Below, piece by piece: positions 54,871 through 62,398 of a stretch of 64,000 nt of DNA. The notes under the pieces were generated by a model. The model searched no databases, had not been told where the DNA came from, and saw only the letters and a program-made list of their open reading frames with translations. Every line of letters begins with the position of its first letter. Within the stretch, counting starts at the first letter, position 1. This DNA is from Rhodospirillales bacterium (GTDB lineage: Bacteria; Pseudomonadota; Alphaproteobacteria; JAJFIK01): positions 1-64,000 of the forward strand of contig JAJFIK010000065.1 in NCBI GenBank assembly GCA_021775005.1. Direction: 5' to 3'. A program made the position numbers and the translations under genes.

Positions 54871-56115
54871 TTAGGTGACTTTTGCGCGGGTTTGAAATGA
54901 CGGGTTGCGCCACAGCTCCTGCACCAACACGCGCTCAAGGATCATCGCTGCGCGGCCCACATCACCATAACCAATGTAAAGTGGGGTGAATCCAAAGCGA
55001 ATGACATCTGGCTGGCGGAAATCGCCAATGACGCCTTCACTGATCAAGGCCTGCATCACCGCGTAGCCATTGGGACAATGAAATGAAATTTGGCTGCCAC
55101 GACGTGCGCTGTCACGGGGGCTGGCAAGGTGAAGTCCAAACTTGCCGCAGCGCGCTTCAACTTCGGCGATGAAGAGATCGCAAAGGCCAATGGACTTTGC
55201 GCGCACCTCGCCCATGTCCACGTCGTCCCACACATCAAGGGCGGCATCGAGGGCCGAGAGACCAAGAATCGGAGGCGTGCCCACGGTCATGCGGCCAATG
55301 CCTTCGCTGGGGCGATAATCGAGATCGAAATCAAACGGCGCAGCGTGGCCCATCCAACCGCTTAAAAATGGTTCAATGTTTGCTTGAAGGTCAGGGCGCA
55401 CATAAACGAATGCGGGCGCACCGGGTCCGCCATTAAGATACTTGTAGCCGCACCCGACGGCGAGATCGATTTGTGTGGCACTCACATCCACCGGCACAGC
55501 GCCGGCGGAATGCGCCAGATCCCACAGTGCAACAGCGCCAACATTGTGGGCGCGCTTGGTCAGCTGCGCCATGTCATGCATGCGGCCGGTGCGATAGTCC
55601 ACTTGCGTGATCATCATCACGGCCACGGTTTCATCAAGCGCGCTTTCAACGTCCTCTGGCTCCACAAGCTTGAGTTTATACTCAGGCCCGAATACGCGAG
55701 CGATGCCCTGGGCAATGTATAAGTCTGCAGGAAAGTTGCCGCGATCTGACAGGATTACTTTGCGGTCCGGGCGCATCTGCAATGCGGCTGAGAGCGCTTT
55801 GGTGAGGTTTACAGAGGTGGAGTCCGCGGCAACCACCGTTCCAAGGGCCGCACCGATTAAGCGGCCGATCTTGTTACCCACAGAAACGGGCATGTCGATC
55901 CAATTGTGATCGTTCCAGCCCCGGATCAGACTGTTGCCCCATTCGACTGCGACGACATCCTTCATGCGCGTCACCGCCGCGCGCGGCAGGCAGCCAAGGG
56001 AATTGCCATCGAGATAAATCACGCCGTCGGGGATATGAAACTTGTCGCGCATAGATCCAAGCGGATCATTTTGATCAAGCGCGGCCCATTTATCGCTCAC
56101 TGTCCTATTCCCCAT
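54871..56115 (-). CDS. kynU: Kynureninase
   Basis: 414 residues. PLP enzyme that splits kynurenine to anthranilate and alanine. Start region LDGNSLGCLPRAA is typical, followed by RGWNDHNWIDMPVSVGNKIGRLIGA, STSVNLTKALSAAL, the Asp and His positions in VDYRTGRMHDM and ALWDLAHSAGAVPVD, and the Schiff-base Lys in VGCGYKYLNGGPGAPAF. Length is normal. Divergent from the formamidase-like gene 75 bases away, so the pair can share control. Confidence 0.97.
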   Translation of the reverse strand: MGNRTVSDKWAALDQNDPLGSMRDKFHIPDGVIYLDGNSLGCLPRAAVTRMKDVVAVEWGNSLIRGWNDHNWIDMPVSVGNKIGRLIGAALGTVVAADSTSVNLTKALSAALQMRPDRKVILSDRGNFPADLYIAQGIARVFGPEYKLKLVEPEDVESALDETVAVMMITQVDYRTGRMHDMAQLTKRAHNVGAVALWDLAHSAGAVPVDVSATQIDLAVGCGYKYLNGGPGAPAFVYVRPDLQANIEPFLSGWMGHAAPFDFDLDYRPSEGIGRMTVGTPPILGLSALDAALDVWDDVDMGEVRAKSIGLCDLFIAEVEARCGKFGLHLASPRDSARRGSQISFHCPNGYAVMQALISEGVIGDFRQPDVIRFGFTPLYIGYGDVGRAAMILERVLVQELWRNPSFQTRAKVT

Positions 56116-56189
56116 TGCGGTCGCATCCTAGGCCCTGTGATACCCGCTAGGCGCTTGCAATTAAAGGCCTTTTCAGCGCATGAAGAAGG

Positions 56190-56999
56190 ATGGATTGGGA
56201 CGACGCCTACGCCAATGGGAAGTATATCCCCAACGCCGACGCCATTGCCGCCCGGTGGCCGGTTGAAGCGGCTGCGTTTCGGGCACGTACCCCCGGCGAG
56301 CAGGATCTGGCCTATTGCACGACCGATGGCGCGACCGATCGCCAACGCCTTGATTTGTTCATGCCCTCGGGCCCTGCGAAAGGCCTCTTTGTGTTTGTCC
56401 ATGGCGGGTATTGGATGTCGTTTGATAAATCCACCTGGTCGCACTTTGCCGCTGGGGCGGTGGCTGCGGGATGGGCGGCGGCCGTGCCGAGTTATAATCT
56501 CGCGCCAGAGGTTTCCATTGGCGACATGGGCAAGGAAATTGCGCAAGCGATCACGCTGGCGGCGGGCCAGGTTGAAGGCCCTCTTGTTTTGTGCGGTCAC
56601 TCGGCGGGCGCGCATCTTGTGGCGCGCATGATGTGCGGGTCCGCGTTATTGCCTGAGGCGCTGGCCCAACGGGTGCGCCGTGTTGTGGGCATCAGCGGCA
56701 TTTATGATCTACGGCCGCTTCTCAAGACGGCCATGAACGATACCCTCAAACTTGATGCGGCCGAAGCGCAGCACGAAAGCCCAAGCTTGCATCACCCGCG
56801 CGCGGGGTTTGAGATGGTGGTGTGGGTTGGCGCAGATGAACGGCCTGCACTTATTGAGCAATCGGACGTTCTCAGCAAAACCTGGGCTGGCCAAGTGCAG
56901 ACCCGCTGCGTTCACGCAAAAGGCCGACATCATTTTGATGTCATCAATGATTTACAAGACGCAAACAGCGAACTGATGCAGATCGCTTTGGCAGATTAA
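56190..56999 (+). CDS. Alpha/beta hydrolase, probable kynurenine formamidase (AFMID type)
   Basis: 269 residues. LFVFVHGGYWMSFDKSTWSHFA holds the HGGYW motif of arylformamidases, and LVLCGHSAGAHLVARM the nucleophile. Asp and His occur in GADERPALIEQSD and AKGRHHFDVINDL. With kynureninase next door, hydrolysis of N-formylkynurenine to kynurenine is the likely job, although this is not the metal-dependent KynB type. No tryptophan 2,3-dioxygenase is in the window. Confidence 0.82.
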   Translation: MDWDDAYANGKYIPNADAIAARWPVEAAAFRARTPGEQDLAYCTTDGATDRQRLDLFMPSGPAKGLFVFVHGGYWMSFDKSTWSHFAAGAVAAGWAAAVPSYNLAPEVSIGDMGKEIAQAITLAAGQVEGPLVLCGHSAGAHLVARMMCGSALLPEALAQRVRRVVGISGIYDLRPLLKTAMNDTLKLDAAEAQHESPSLHHPRAGFEMVVWVGADERPALIEQSDVLSKTWAGQVQTRCVHAKGRHHFDVINDLQDANSELMQIALAD

Positions 57000-57280
57000 T
57001 CAGGCGGGGATTGCTCGTCTTCGCCCAATCCCTTGTCGGCGGTGAACGGGTTGAAACAAATGATGGTTTCTGTGTCGCGGATACCAGGGATTTTGTGCAC
57101 TGTCTCGTTGATAAATCGTCCGATGTCATGGTCGCCGGGCAAATGGTATTGCGCGATCAAATCATATTTCCCAGAGATGGAAAAAACGAACGGCACGACA
57201 TCAAAATCTTCAACTAGTTTTTCCGCCACACCGTAAGTGTGTCCCAGCTCGCACTTGATAAAGATGAAAAAAGTGCGCAT
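56996..57280 (-). CDS. Stand-alone Lrp/AsnC ligand-binding (RAM) domain protein
   Basis: 94 residues with no HTH: MRTFFIFIKCELGHTYGVAEKLVED, VVPFVFSISGKYDLIAQYHLPGDHDIGRFINETVHKIPGIRDTETIICFNPF. This is the amino-acid-binding half of Lrp/AsnC regulators, which forms dimers and octamers. It begins one base inside the protease stop and overlaps the end of the formamidase-like gene by 4. Such stand-alone domains may sense amino acids, possibly here aromatic ones. Confidence 0.9.
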   Translation of the reverse strand: MRTFFIFIKCELGHTYGVAEKLVEDFDVVPFVFSISGKYDLIAQYHLPGDHDIGRFINETVHKIPGIRDTETIICFNPFTADKGLGEDEQSPPD

Positions 57281-58662
57281 TAGTCGCTCCCTTGCTGCGC
57301 TTTTACAGGCTTATCGTCGCCACCACCCGCAGGCCGCACGCCGCCATTGGTCAGCGTTCCCGCTGTGAAGTCAGCAATCAGTCCAAGCCAATCCTCCGAC
57401 CTGGTGGCGATATTAGATGCGGGCACATTGGGGGCGAAGCGAAACGTCGAATCTGTGGCAATGACAAAGTACAGATCGCCTTCGCGCGACATGATGGGGG
57501 AGCCGGAATCGCCCGTGGTCGTATCGCAATTGTGGACAATGCGATTTTGATCTTCAATGTCGACAACCTCGCACGCGATATTGCCGGACAGATGATCGCC
57601 GGTATCGTGGCTATATCCTGCTTGATAGAGCGCATGCCCCACAGCGCCGCGCTCCCCTTGCTGGTCAACCAGCCCGCGAACGCCGACAAAACCAAGCTCC
57701 CGCCCGATAGGTTGATCAAGCCGCAAGAGCGCCCAATCAGTGCCGGCGGCTTCGTCATTGTTGGCGTTGTCCGCCGCGCGATCAGGCGAGACCCAGAAAT
57801 CAATCACTTCAGCGCTCAAGGAGCCCCCGCGCCGATCAAACGCGGTTTCAAACGTGCCGGTGGCGTCCACGCCGGTGTCGTACTCAATACAATGGGCAGC
57901 GGTGACAAGAATGTTTTCGCCCACCAGTGTGGCTGTGCACTGGCCACCATTTGCATCTGTCAGTGTGCCCACCACCGACCAAGGCAACACGCTGGTATCC
58001 ATGAAGAGCCGGTCATCGCGGCCAAAAAAGTGATCGCTGATTTGCATAGGCCGCTCACGACCAAGACAGTCAGCGCGGTCGGTGCCCGCCTCGCAGCTGC
58101 CGTCGCCTTGCCCCGGCTCGTTGCAGACACCATCAAAAGCCGTGGTGCAGCTGTCATTTTGAAATCTCAAATAGGCGACATCGCCGCAGTCCGTCGTGTC
58201 TGTTGCTTGAGTGCAGGCACCGGTGCCAAGGCGCGGTTCGTCACATTCCCCATCGTTGGCGTGTTGGCAGCTGTCGTCTTCAACCCCAGTGGCAATGCGC
58301 CAGCAATCGGAATAGTCCGTGCCTTGGCTGCACGCCCCGGTGCCAAGGCCGGGGTCGTCGCACTCACCATCGTTGGCCCATTGGCAGCTGTCATCGCCGC
58401 GATAATTGGCGTCGGATGCTGGCTTGCCCGCAGGCCCGTCAATGCCTGGCACTTGGGCCAGCTCGTCGACAATGCGGCCCGTGTCCTCAACGCTCAGGGG
58501 GTCGTTGGCACTCTTGCTTGCCAGGTCAGTGGATTCTTGCTCCGGGGCTCCAGTGGTTTCCCCGTTCACTGGGCCAGAGCCGGAAAACGGCCATTGCGTG
58601 CCCAAGCCGAAGGAAATAATCGCGACCGCCAAAAGCGTCACAACACTCAACAATACTCTCAT
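57280..58662 (-). CDS. Secreted trypsin-like serine protease with three Cys-rich repeats
   Basis: 460 residues. N-terminal helix (4-22) as signal or anchor, then an acidic linker. Residues about 92-200 carry three copies of a Cys-rich unit of the form DxxCxxAxDGxCxxPxxGxGxC...T-DxxDC: DDSCQWANDGECDDP, DDSCQHANDGECDEP, NDSCTTAFDGVCNEP, probably calcium-binding or disulfide modules. The chymotrypsin-like domain follows (about 215-440): NILVTAAHCIEYD (His), GTDWALLRLDQP (Asp) and TTGDSGSPIMSREGD (Ser). Single gene, preceded by a 402-base gap. Probable secreted protease of unknown target. Confidence 0.87.
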   Translation of the reverse strand: MRVLLSVVTLLAVAIISFGLGTQWPFSGSGPVNGETTGAPEQESTDLASKSANDPLSVEDTGRIVDELAQVPGIDGPAGKPASDANYRGDDSCQWANDGECDDPGLGTGACSQGTDYSDCWRIATGVEDDSCQHANDGECDEPRLGTGACTQATDTTDCGDVAYLRFQNDSCTTAFDGVCNEPGQGDGSCEAGTDRADCLGRERPMQISDHFFGRDDRLFMDTSVLPWSVVGTLTDANGGQCTATLVGENILVTAAHCIEYDTGVDATGTFETAFDRRGGSLSAEVIDFWVSPDRAADNANNDEAAGTDWALLRLDQPIGRELGFVGVRGLVDQQGERGAVGHALYQAGYSHDTGDHLSGNIACEVVDIEDQNRIVHNCDTTTGDSGSPIMSREGDLYFVIATDSTFRFAPNVPASNIATRSEDWLGLIADFTAGTLTNGGVRPAGGGDDKPVKAQQGSD

Positions 58663-58792
58663 AATCTATCCCAAATTACTCATGAATCTGCCCGCGGCAG
58701 TGTTAGCAGCCGCCGCTGCCATAGCATAGTGACGTGGAGGCGAATTGTCAGGATTTGTGGGCGCGGGCCGGGTTTTGCCGAGAGTCCAACGA

Positions 58793-58909
58793 TTGGTAGA
58801 CCTGACAGGAGAAACCTCGAACCAATTACTCGACACTTTAGAGGAATGGAACGGCGTTCTTCAGCATACTTCGCTCGGTCCAAATAACCCGCCCGACCTG
58901 AACATTTGA
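58793..58909 (+). CDS. Micro-ORF, partner of the one at 60381 (left copy)
   Basis: 38 codons from a TTG (open frame begins at 58733, other TTG/GTG starts possible): VDLTGETSNQLLDTLEEW, then VLQHTSLGP...PPDLNI. It matches the micro-ORF at 60381 at 19 of 28 aligned residues; 9 of those 19 use different codons, suggesting selection on the peptide. No strong ribosome site. It may be a small protein or the remnant of a longer gene's end. Confidence 0.35.
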   Translation: MVDLTGETSNQLLDTLEEWNGVLQHTSLGPNNPPDLNI

Positions 58910-58940
58910 CCAGAGGTTACACCTCTCATACAAAATAGTT

Positions 58941-59032
58941 AATTTCACGGCATATAAAACAGTAATAACACGGTACTACTAATTGCAATTACACGGGCAG
59001 TTGAGTTATAATTACACGGAAATCGCTAAACC
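58941..59032. repeat. Four direct repeats at an exact 23-bp period
   Basis: AATTTCACGG (58941), AATAACACGG (58964), AATTACACGG (58987) and AATTACACGG (59010). The starts are 23 bases apart each time. The 13 bases after each core are not conserved. The last copies overlap a promoter-like TATAAT at 59007-59012. This is an array of regulator or initiator sites. Confidence 0.75.
58983..59012 (+). promoter_or_regulatory. Promoter of the DUF4143 ATPase gene
   Basis: TTGCAA at 58983-58988 and a perfect TATAAT at 59007-59012 with 18 bases between. It lies within the 23-bp repeat array, so a protein bound there would block or steer transcription. The gene's ribosome site AAGGAG is 4 bases before the ATG at 59065. 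Confidence 0.6.
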
Positions 59033-59064
59033 CCGCATTCAACCACACACGAATAAGGAGACAC

Positions 59065-60294
59065 ATGAAAAAGCACATCAACCGTTGGCAAAAAACTCGA
59101 TTGGAGGAGGCGTTGGCGGAGCGCCGCGTTGTTCTTCTCTCCGGTGCCCGGCAATGCGGCAAGACAACACTTGCGCGCCAGCTTCAAACCGCAGATGTGG
59201 AATATCGTACTTTGGATGATCAAAATTTTCTGCAAGCCGCATTGGCTGATCCGCAAAGCTTCGTTCGGCACAAAGGGACCACGCTCATAATCGATGAGAT
59301 CCAGCGTGCGCCAGATCTTCTTCCAGCGATCAAGATAGCGGTTGATCAGGATACGGCCCCGGGGCAATACCTTCTCACTGGTTCAGCAAACATCAATGCG
59401 ATTCCTACAGCCAAAGAATCCCTTGCAGGAAGGGTTGCTAAAGTCCGACTCCGGCCTTTGGCGGAAGGTGAGATCAACGGTTCCACACCCGATTTTCTGA
59501 TCCATGCCTTTGAAGGTGAATTTGATGACACTGTATCGGAAGGCAATCGTGATGCGCTACTTGAGTTGGGTTTTCGCGGTGGCTACCCCGAAGCAATTGA
59601 GATGTCCTCACGCGCCCGCACAAGTTGGTACCGCGACTATGTCAGCGCTTTACTGGAACGTGATCTGCAAGATATAGCGCGTGTTCATCGCATAGACGCC
59701 ATGCGAAAACTGGTCGAGGTTCTTGCCGCCTGGTCCTCGAAATACATAGATATTGCCAACATCACGTCAAAGCTGTCGATCAAACGACCCACTGTAGAAG
59801 CCTACATCAATGCGCTTGAAGCGCTTTACATCGCGGAGCGCGTGCCGCCGTGGACCAAAACAGATTACCAGCGCGTTGGTACCAAGGATAAACTTTTCAT
59901 GACGGATTGCGGTATGATGGCCGCAATTTTGAATTGGCAGATTGATCAGATTCGGTTTGATGTAGATCGATCCGGCAAGCTCGTAGAAACCCTTGCCTTC
60001 AACGAACTCAAAGCTCATGTGGACAATTCAGATATTTACAAACTTTATCATTATCGGGATTGGGAACAGCGGGAAATAGATTTTCTAATCGAGCGCAATA
60101 CCGATGGTGCGCTTCTTGGCGTTGAGGTCAAAGCCTCGGAAACAATAGGCAAGGGTGATTTTAAACACCTCGCGTGGTTCCGCGACAACCTTGCATCGGA
60201 GCGTTCTTTCAAAGGCACCGTCATCTACTCCGGAACGCACACTTTGAGCTTCGGAGAAAACCTATGGGCTGTGCCATTTGGTGCGTTGTGGTAA
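59065..60294 (+). CDS. P-loop ATPase with AAA_14 and DUF4143 domains
   Basis: 409 residues, ATG with AAGGAG. Walker A VVLLSGARQCGKTTLARQL (residues about 23-41), Walker B TLIIDEIQRAPDLLPAIK, sensor GQYLLTGSANINAIPTAKESLAGRV. The C-terminal DUF4143 part has a winged-helix-like stretch (ANITSKLSIKRPTVEAYINALEALYIAERVPPWTK) and the nuclease-like ending REIDFLIERNTDGALLGVEVKASETIGKGDF, where Glu-Val-Lys and the upstream Asp fit a PD-(D/E)XK-like pattern. Function of these ATPases is not known; they are common in accessory DNA. Flanked by two related micro-ORFs and preceded by the repeat array. Confidence 0.9.
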   Translation: MKKHINRWQKTRLEEALAERRVVLLSGARQCGKTTLARQLQTADVEYRTLDDQNFLQAALADPQSFVRHKGTTLIIDEIQRAPDLLPAIKIAVDQDTAPGQYLLTGSANINAIPTAKESLAGRVAKVRLRPLAEGEINGSTPDFLIHAFEGEFDDTVSEGNRDALLELGFRGGYPEAIEMSSRARTSWYRDYVSALLERDLQDIARVHRIDAMRKLVEVLAAWSSKYIDIANITSKLSIKRPTVEAYINALEALYIAERVPPWTKTDYQRVGTKDKLFMTDCGMMAAILNWQIDQIRFDVDRSGKLVETLAFNELKAHVDNSDIYKLYHYRDWEQREIDFLIERNTDGALLGVEVKASETIGKGDFKHLAWFRDNLASERSFKGTVIYSGTHTLSFGENLWAVPFGALW

Positions 60295-60380
60295 GCGGAA
60301 TTGAACCGCAAATCCTGCGCTTTCAATGACTTGGCCTACCACCAAATTCGAGAGCACTGCTAACCCATTGAAATAGTTGA

Positions 60381-60500
60381 ATGGTGGACCTGACTAGAGA
60401 ATTCTCGAACCAAGTCCTAGACGTTCTGATTGAGTGGGAAGAGGTTCTCAAGCATACCTCTTTGGCCAATCTGAAACCGCCGGGGCCCAGTCAGTTTTAG
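60381..60500 (+). CDS. Micro-ORF, partner of the one at 58793 (right copy)
   Basis: 39 codons from ATG: MVDLTREFSNQVLDVLIEW, then EEVLKHTSLANLKPP and a short tail. A stop lies directly before the ATG and there is no good ribosome site. It resembles the left copy (19 of 28 residues; 57 of 84 aligned bases). The rest of the 60295-60581 gap shows nothing else. Confidence 0.4.
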   Translation: MVDLTREFSNQVLDVLIEWEEVLKHTSLANLKPPGPSQF

Positions 60501-60581
60501 ATTGTCACATCAAAGTGGATGCATCGAAAACAGGCATATGCTACTAAACACAACCGATTGTGAAACTGCATCAGGGCCCAA

Positions 60582-61904
60582 ATGAGTGAAACCGACCGAC
60601 GCCTAAAAGACCATCTGAATACGAACCAAGCCAAACGAGAGCGAATGTGCCTTGAGGTGCTATCCATTCAGCCTGGGTATTTTGACATACGACCTCGCTT
60701 GCCCAAAGGAGGGCCGGACGGTGCTCGGGATTTGGAGGGTCGGCACAAAACGGAACTATGTTTCGGCGCTGTTGGCTTTGTAAACGATGCCACCGATACC
60801 GCGGAACATCGCAAACAAGCAAAGAAGAAATTCAAGGAAGACCTGTCGAACGCGCTGGAGGAGCGGAGAGCGGAGGCTACAAAGCCATCATCATTTGCCT
60901 TTTTTACAAATGTTGGGCTGACACCTGGAATAGTCGATGACCTTACAAAACACGCCTACAAGAACGGCATTGGACACTGCGAGATCTTTGATCGAGAGCG
61001 GCTCCGGGTAGCGCTCGATTCCAATCGTGGATACGCCATCAGATTGCGATATTTGGACATTCCGTTGAGCGACGCGGAACAAAAAGATTTCTTCAGCGCT
61101 TGGGGTGATGAGATCAGTGCCGCTATTGGTGCAAAGTTTCGCGGCATCGACCAAACGACAAAGCGAATCCAATTTCTTCTTGAATCTGGAATGCCACTAG
61201 ATCATTTGAGTACACGTGTGAAACTCAACGCTTCGATCTGGAGTGTTTGTCGCGGCGAGTTCTTCTTCCAAACATCTCTATCTCTACGGGTTCACTCTGA
61301 AGGTCTTTTAGGGATTACTTATGGTGGGGGCACCAATGAAATCGAAGAAACCCCCGTGGAGCTGAACGCTCACAAGACGAGGCACACACGAAACTCGCAA
61401 TATGGGTTCGGATTTAGCTCGATCTTGCCGGGAATGCCATGCCACAAGCAGTTCGTAGACGACGTGGAAGGAATCGAGCGCCCCAAGAATCATGGAAATG
61501 AAAGCGCGCACGAGAAGGTACGAACTTTTAGTTCCTCAGCCATCTTAGAGGTTGACCAAACACATCTTTTCTTCCGCGCACTCTCGGAGCCTTTCCTTTT
61601 CCGGGTCAACCCAACCTGCAGACTACGCGAGTTGAACGGGTGCTGGATCCTATTTGAGTGCAACCGAAAAATTGCTGAACACATTGAGGAGATTTCGATC
61701 TTCGGGGGAGGCTACGAGTTGCTCACGATCCCCAAAGAAGAGTTTCGGATTGAGAATGGTAGTTTCGACCGCCTTAGCATTCCTACGGAAGGGAAACAGC
61801 AATCTGACAGCCATAGTTGGGCCACACTACGTCCATCTGGCATGGCTTCGTGTTTTACAATTGATCTGATGGGGAAGACGCCAAATCGCTACGATTGGCA
61901 ATAG
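60582..61904 (+). CDS. Nuclease-like protein of unknown function (possible defence protein)
   Basis: 440 residues, ATG. The N-terminal 160 residues look like a PD-(D/E)XK-type domain: RMCLEVLSIQPGYFDIRP with Glu25, KGGPDGARDLEG with Asp46 and Asp50, and AVGFVNDATDTAEHRKQAKKKFKEDL. No clear ExK motif follows, so the active site may be altered. Then SFAFFTNVGLTPGIVDDLTKHA and HCEIFDRERLRVAL resemble domains joined to nuclease cores in defence-related proteins. The second half is beta-rich and unfamiliar. Codon use and composition are less GC-rich than the core genes, in line with transfer. I do not recognise a named family. Confidence 0.6.
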   Translation: MSETDRRLKDHLNTNQAKRERMCLEVLSIQPGYFDIRPRLPKGGPDGARDLEGRHKTELCFGAVGFVNDATDTAEHRKQAKKKFKEDLSNALEERRAEATKPSSFAFFTNVGLTPGIVDDLTKHAYKNGIGHCEIFDRERLRVALDSNRGYAIRLRYLDIPLSDAEQKDFFSAWGDEISAAIGAKFRGIDQTTKRIQFLLESGMPLDHLSTRVKLNASIWSVCRGEFFFQTSLSLRVHSEGLLGITYGGGTNEIEETPVELNAHKTRHTRNSQYGFGFSSILPGMPCHKQFVDDVEGIERPKNHGNESAHEKVRTFSSSAILEVDQTHLFFRALSEPFLFRVNPTCRLRELNGCWILFECNRKIAEHIEEISIFGGGYELLTIPKEEFRIENGSFDRLSIPTEGKQQSDSHSWATLRPSGMASCFTIDLMGKTPNRYDWQ

Positions 61905-61977
61905 CAAGTAGGTTCCTGCCTAGCGGCTTTGTCTCTCTAGACTCGTCAATATTGGCCCAAACCTCCCGCACATCATG

Positions 61978-62009
61978 ACCCGTTCCGACATAGTCGGGGC
62001 GGGTTTTTT
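61978..62009 (+). terminator. Intrinsic terminator before the mob genes
   Basis: ACCCG (61978-61982) and CCGAC (61985-61989) pair with GTCGG (61993-61997) and CGGGT (62000-62004), followed by six T. It ends the transcript of the nuclease-like gene just before mobC. Confidence 0.8.
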
Positions 62010-62039
62010 CGTTTCAACCAAGAGGAATCGCACAAAACC

Positions 62040-62396
62040 ATGGCATCCAAGCGTCCCGCTCCATTTTCTGTTCGTATGACAGCGGAAGTGCGTGCGCGTT
62101 TGGAGTGTCTGGCCGGGGACATGGCCTTGGGAGCCTACCTAATCGCCTGCGGCTTGAATGCGGAGATCGCCAAGCGGGTTCGCGGAGTGCCCAAGAAAAG
62201 TGTCGCGCAAATGCTAGCCCAGATATTGGCGTTGCTTGGTGGTGTTGCGACGGTTCTGCGGGGACTTGCTAAGGGCGCTCGCGATGGAACACTGGATTTC
62301 AGCCCAGAGACAGAAACGGCCATCCGAAACGCATGCAAAGATATCACGGTCATGAAAGCGTTGCTCATGCGCGCACTGAACCTCAAGGAGCATTAG
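62040..62396 (+). CDS. MobC-like plasmid mobilisation protein
   Basis: 118 residues. Starts FSVRMTAEVRARLECLAGDMALGAYLIACGLN, a ribbon-helix-helix style DNA-binding N-terminus, then a helical region QMLAQILALLGGVATVLRGLAKGARDGTLDFSPETETAIRNACKDI. This is the layout of MobC accessory proteins that open oriT for the relaxase. It ends 2 bases before the relaxase start, the usual MobC-relaxase order. Confidence 0.78.
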   Translation: MASKRPAPFSVRMTAEVRARLECLAGDMALGAYLIACGLNAEIAKRVRGVPKKSVAQMLAQILALLGGVATVLRGLAKGARDGTLDFSPETETAIRNACKDITVMKALLMRALNLKEH

Positions 62397-62398
62397 AT

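Noticed and set aside
57292-58887. 531-codon open frame on the plus strand
   Set aside because: It lies fully antisense to the serine protease gene. The minus-strand frame has a signal anchor, Cys repeats and a full catalytic triad, and the plus-strand translation shows no family pattern.
58941-59032. CRISPR array
   Set aside because: Repeat cores are 10 bases with 13-base spacers, far too short, and no cas genes are present.
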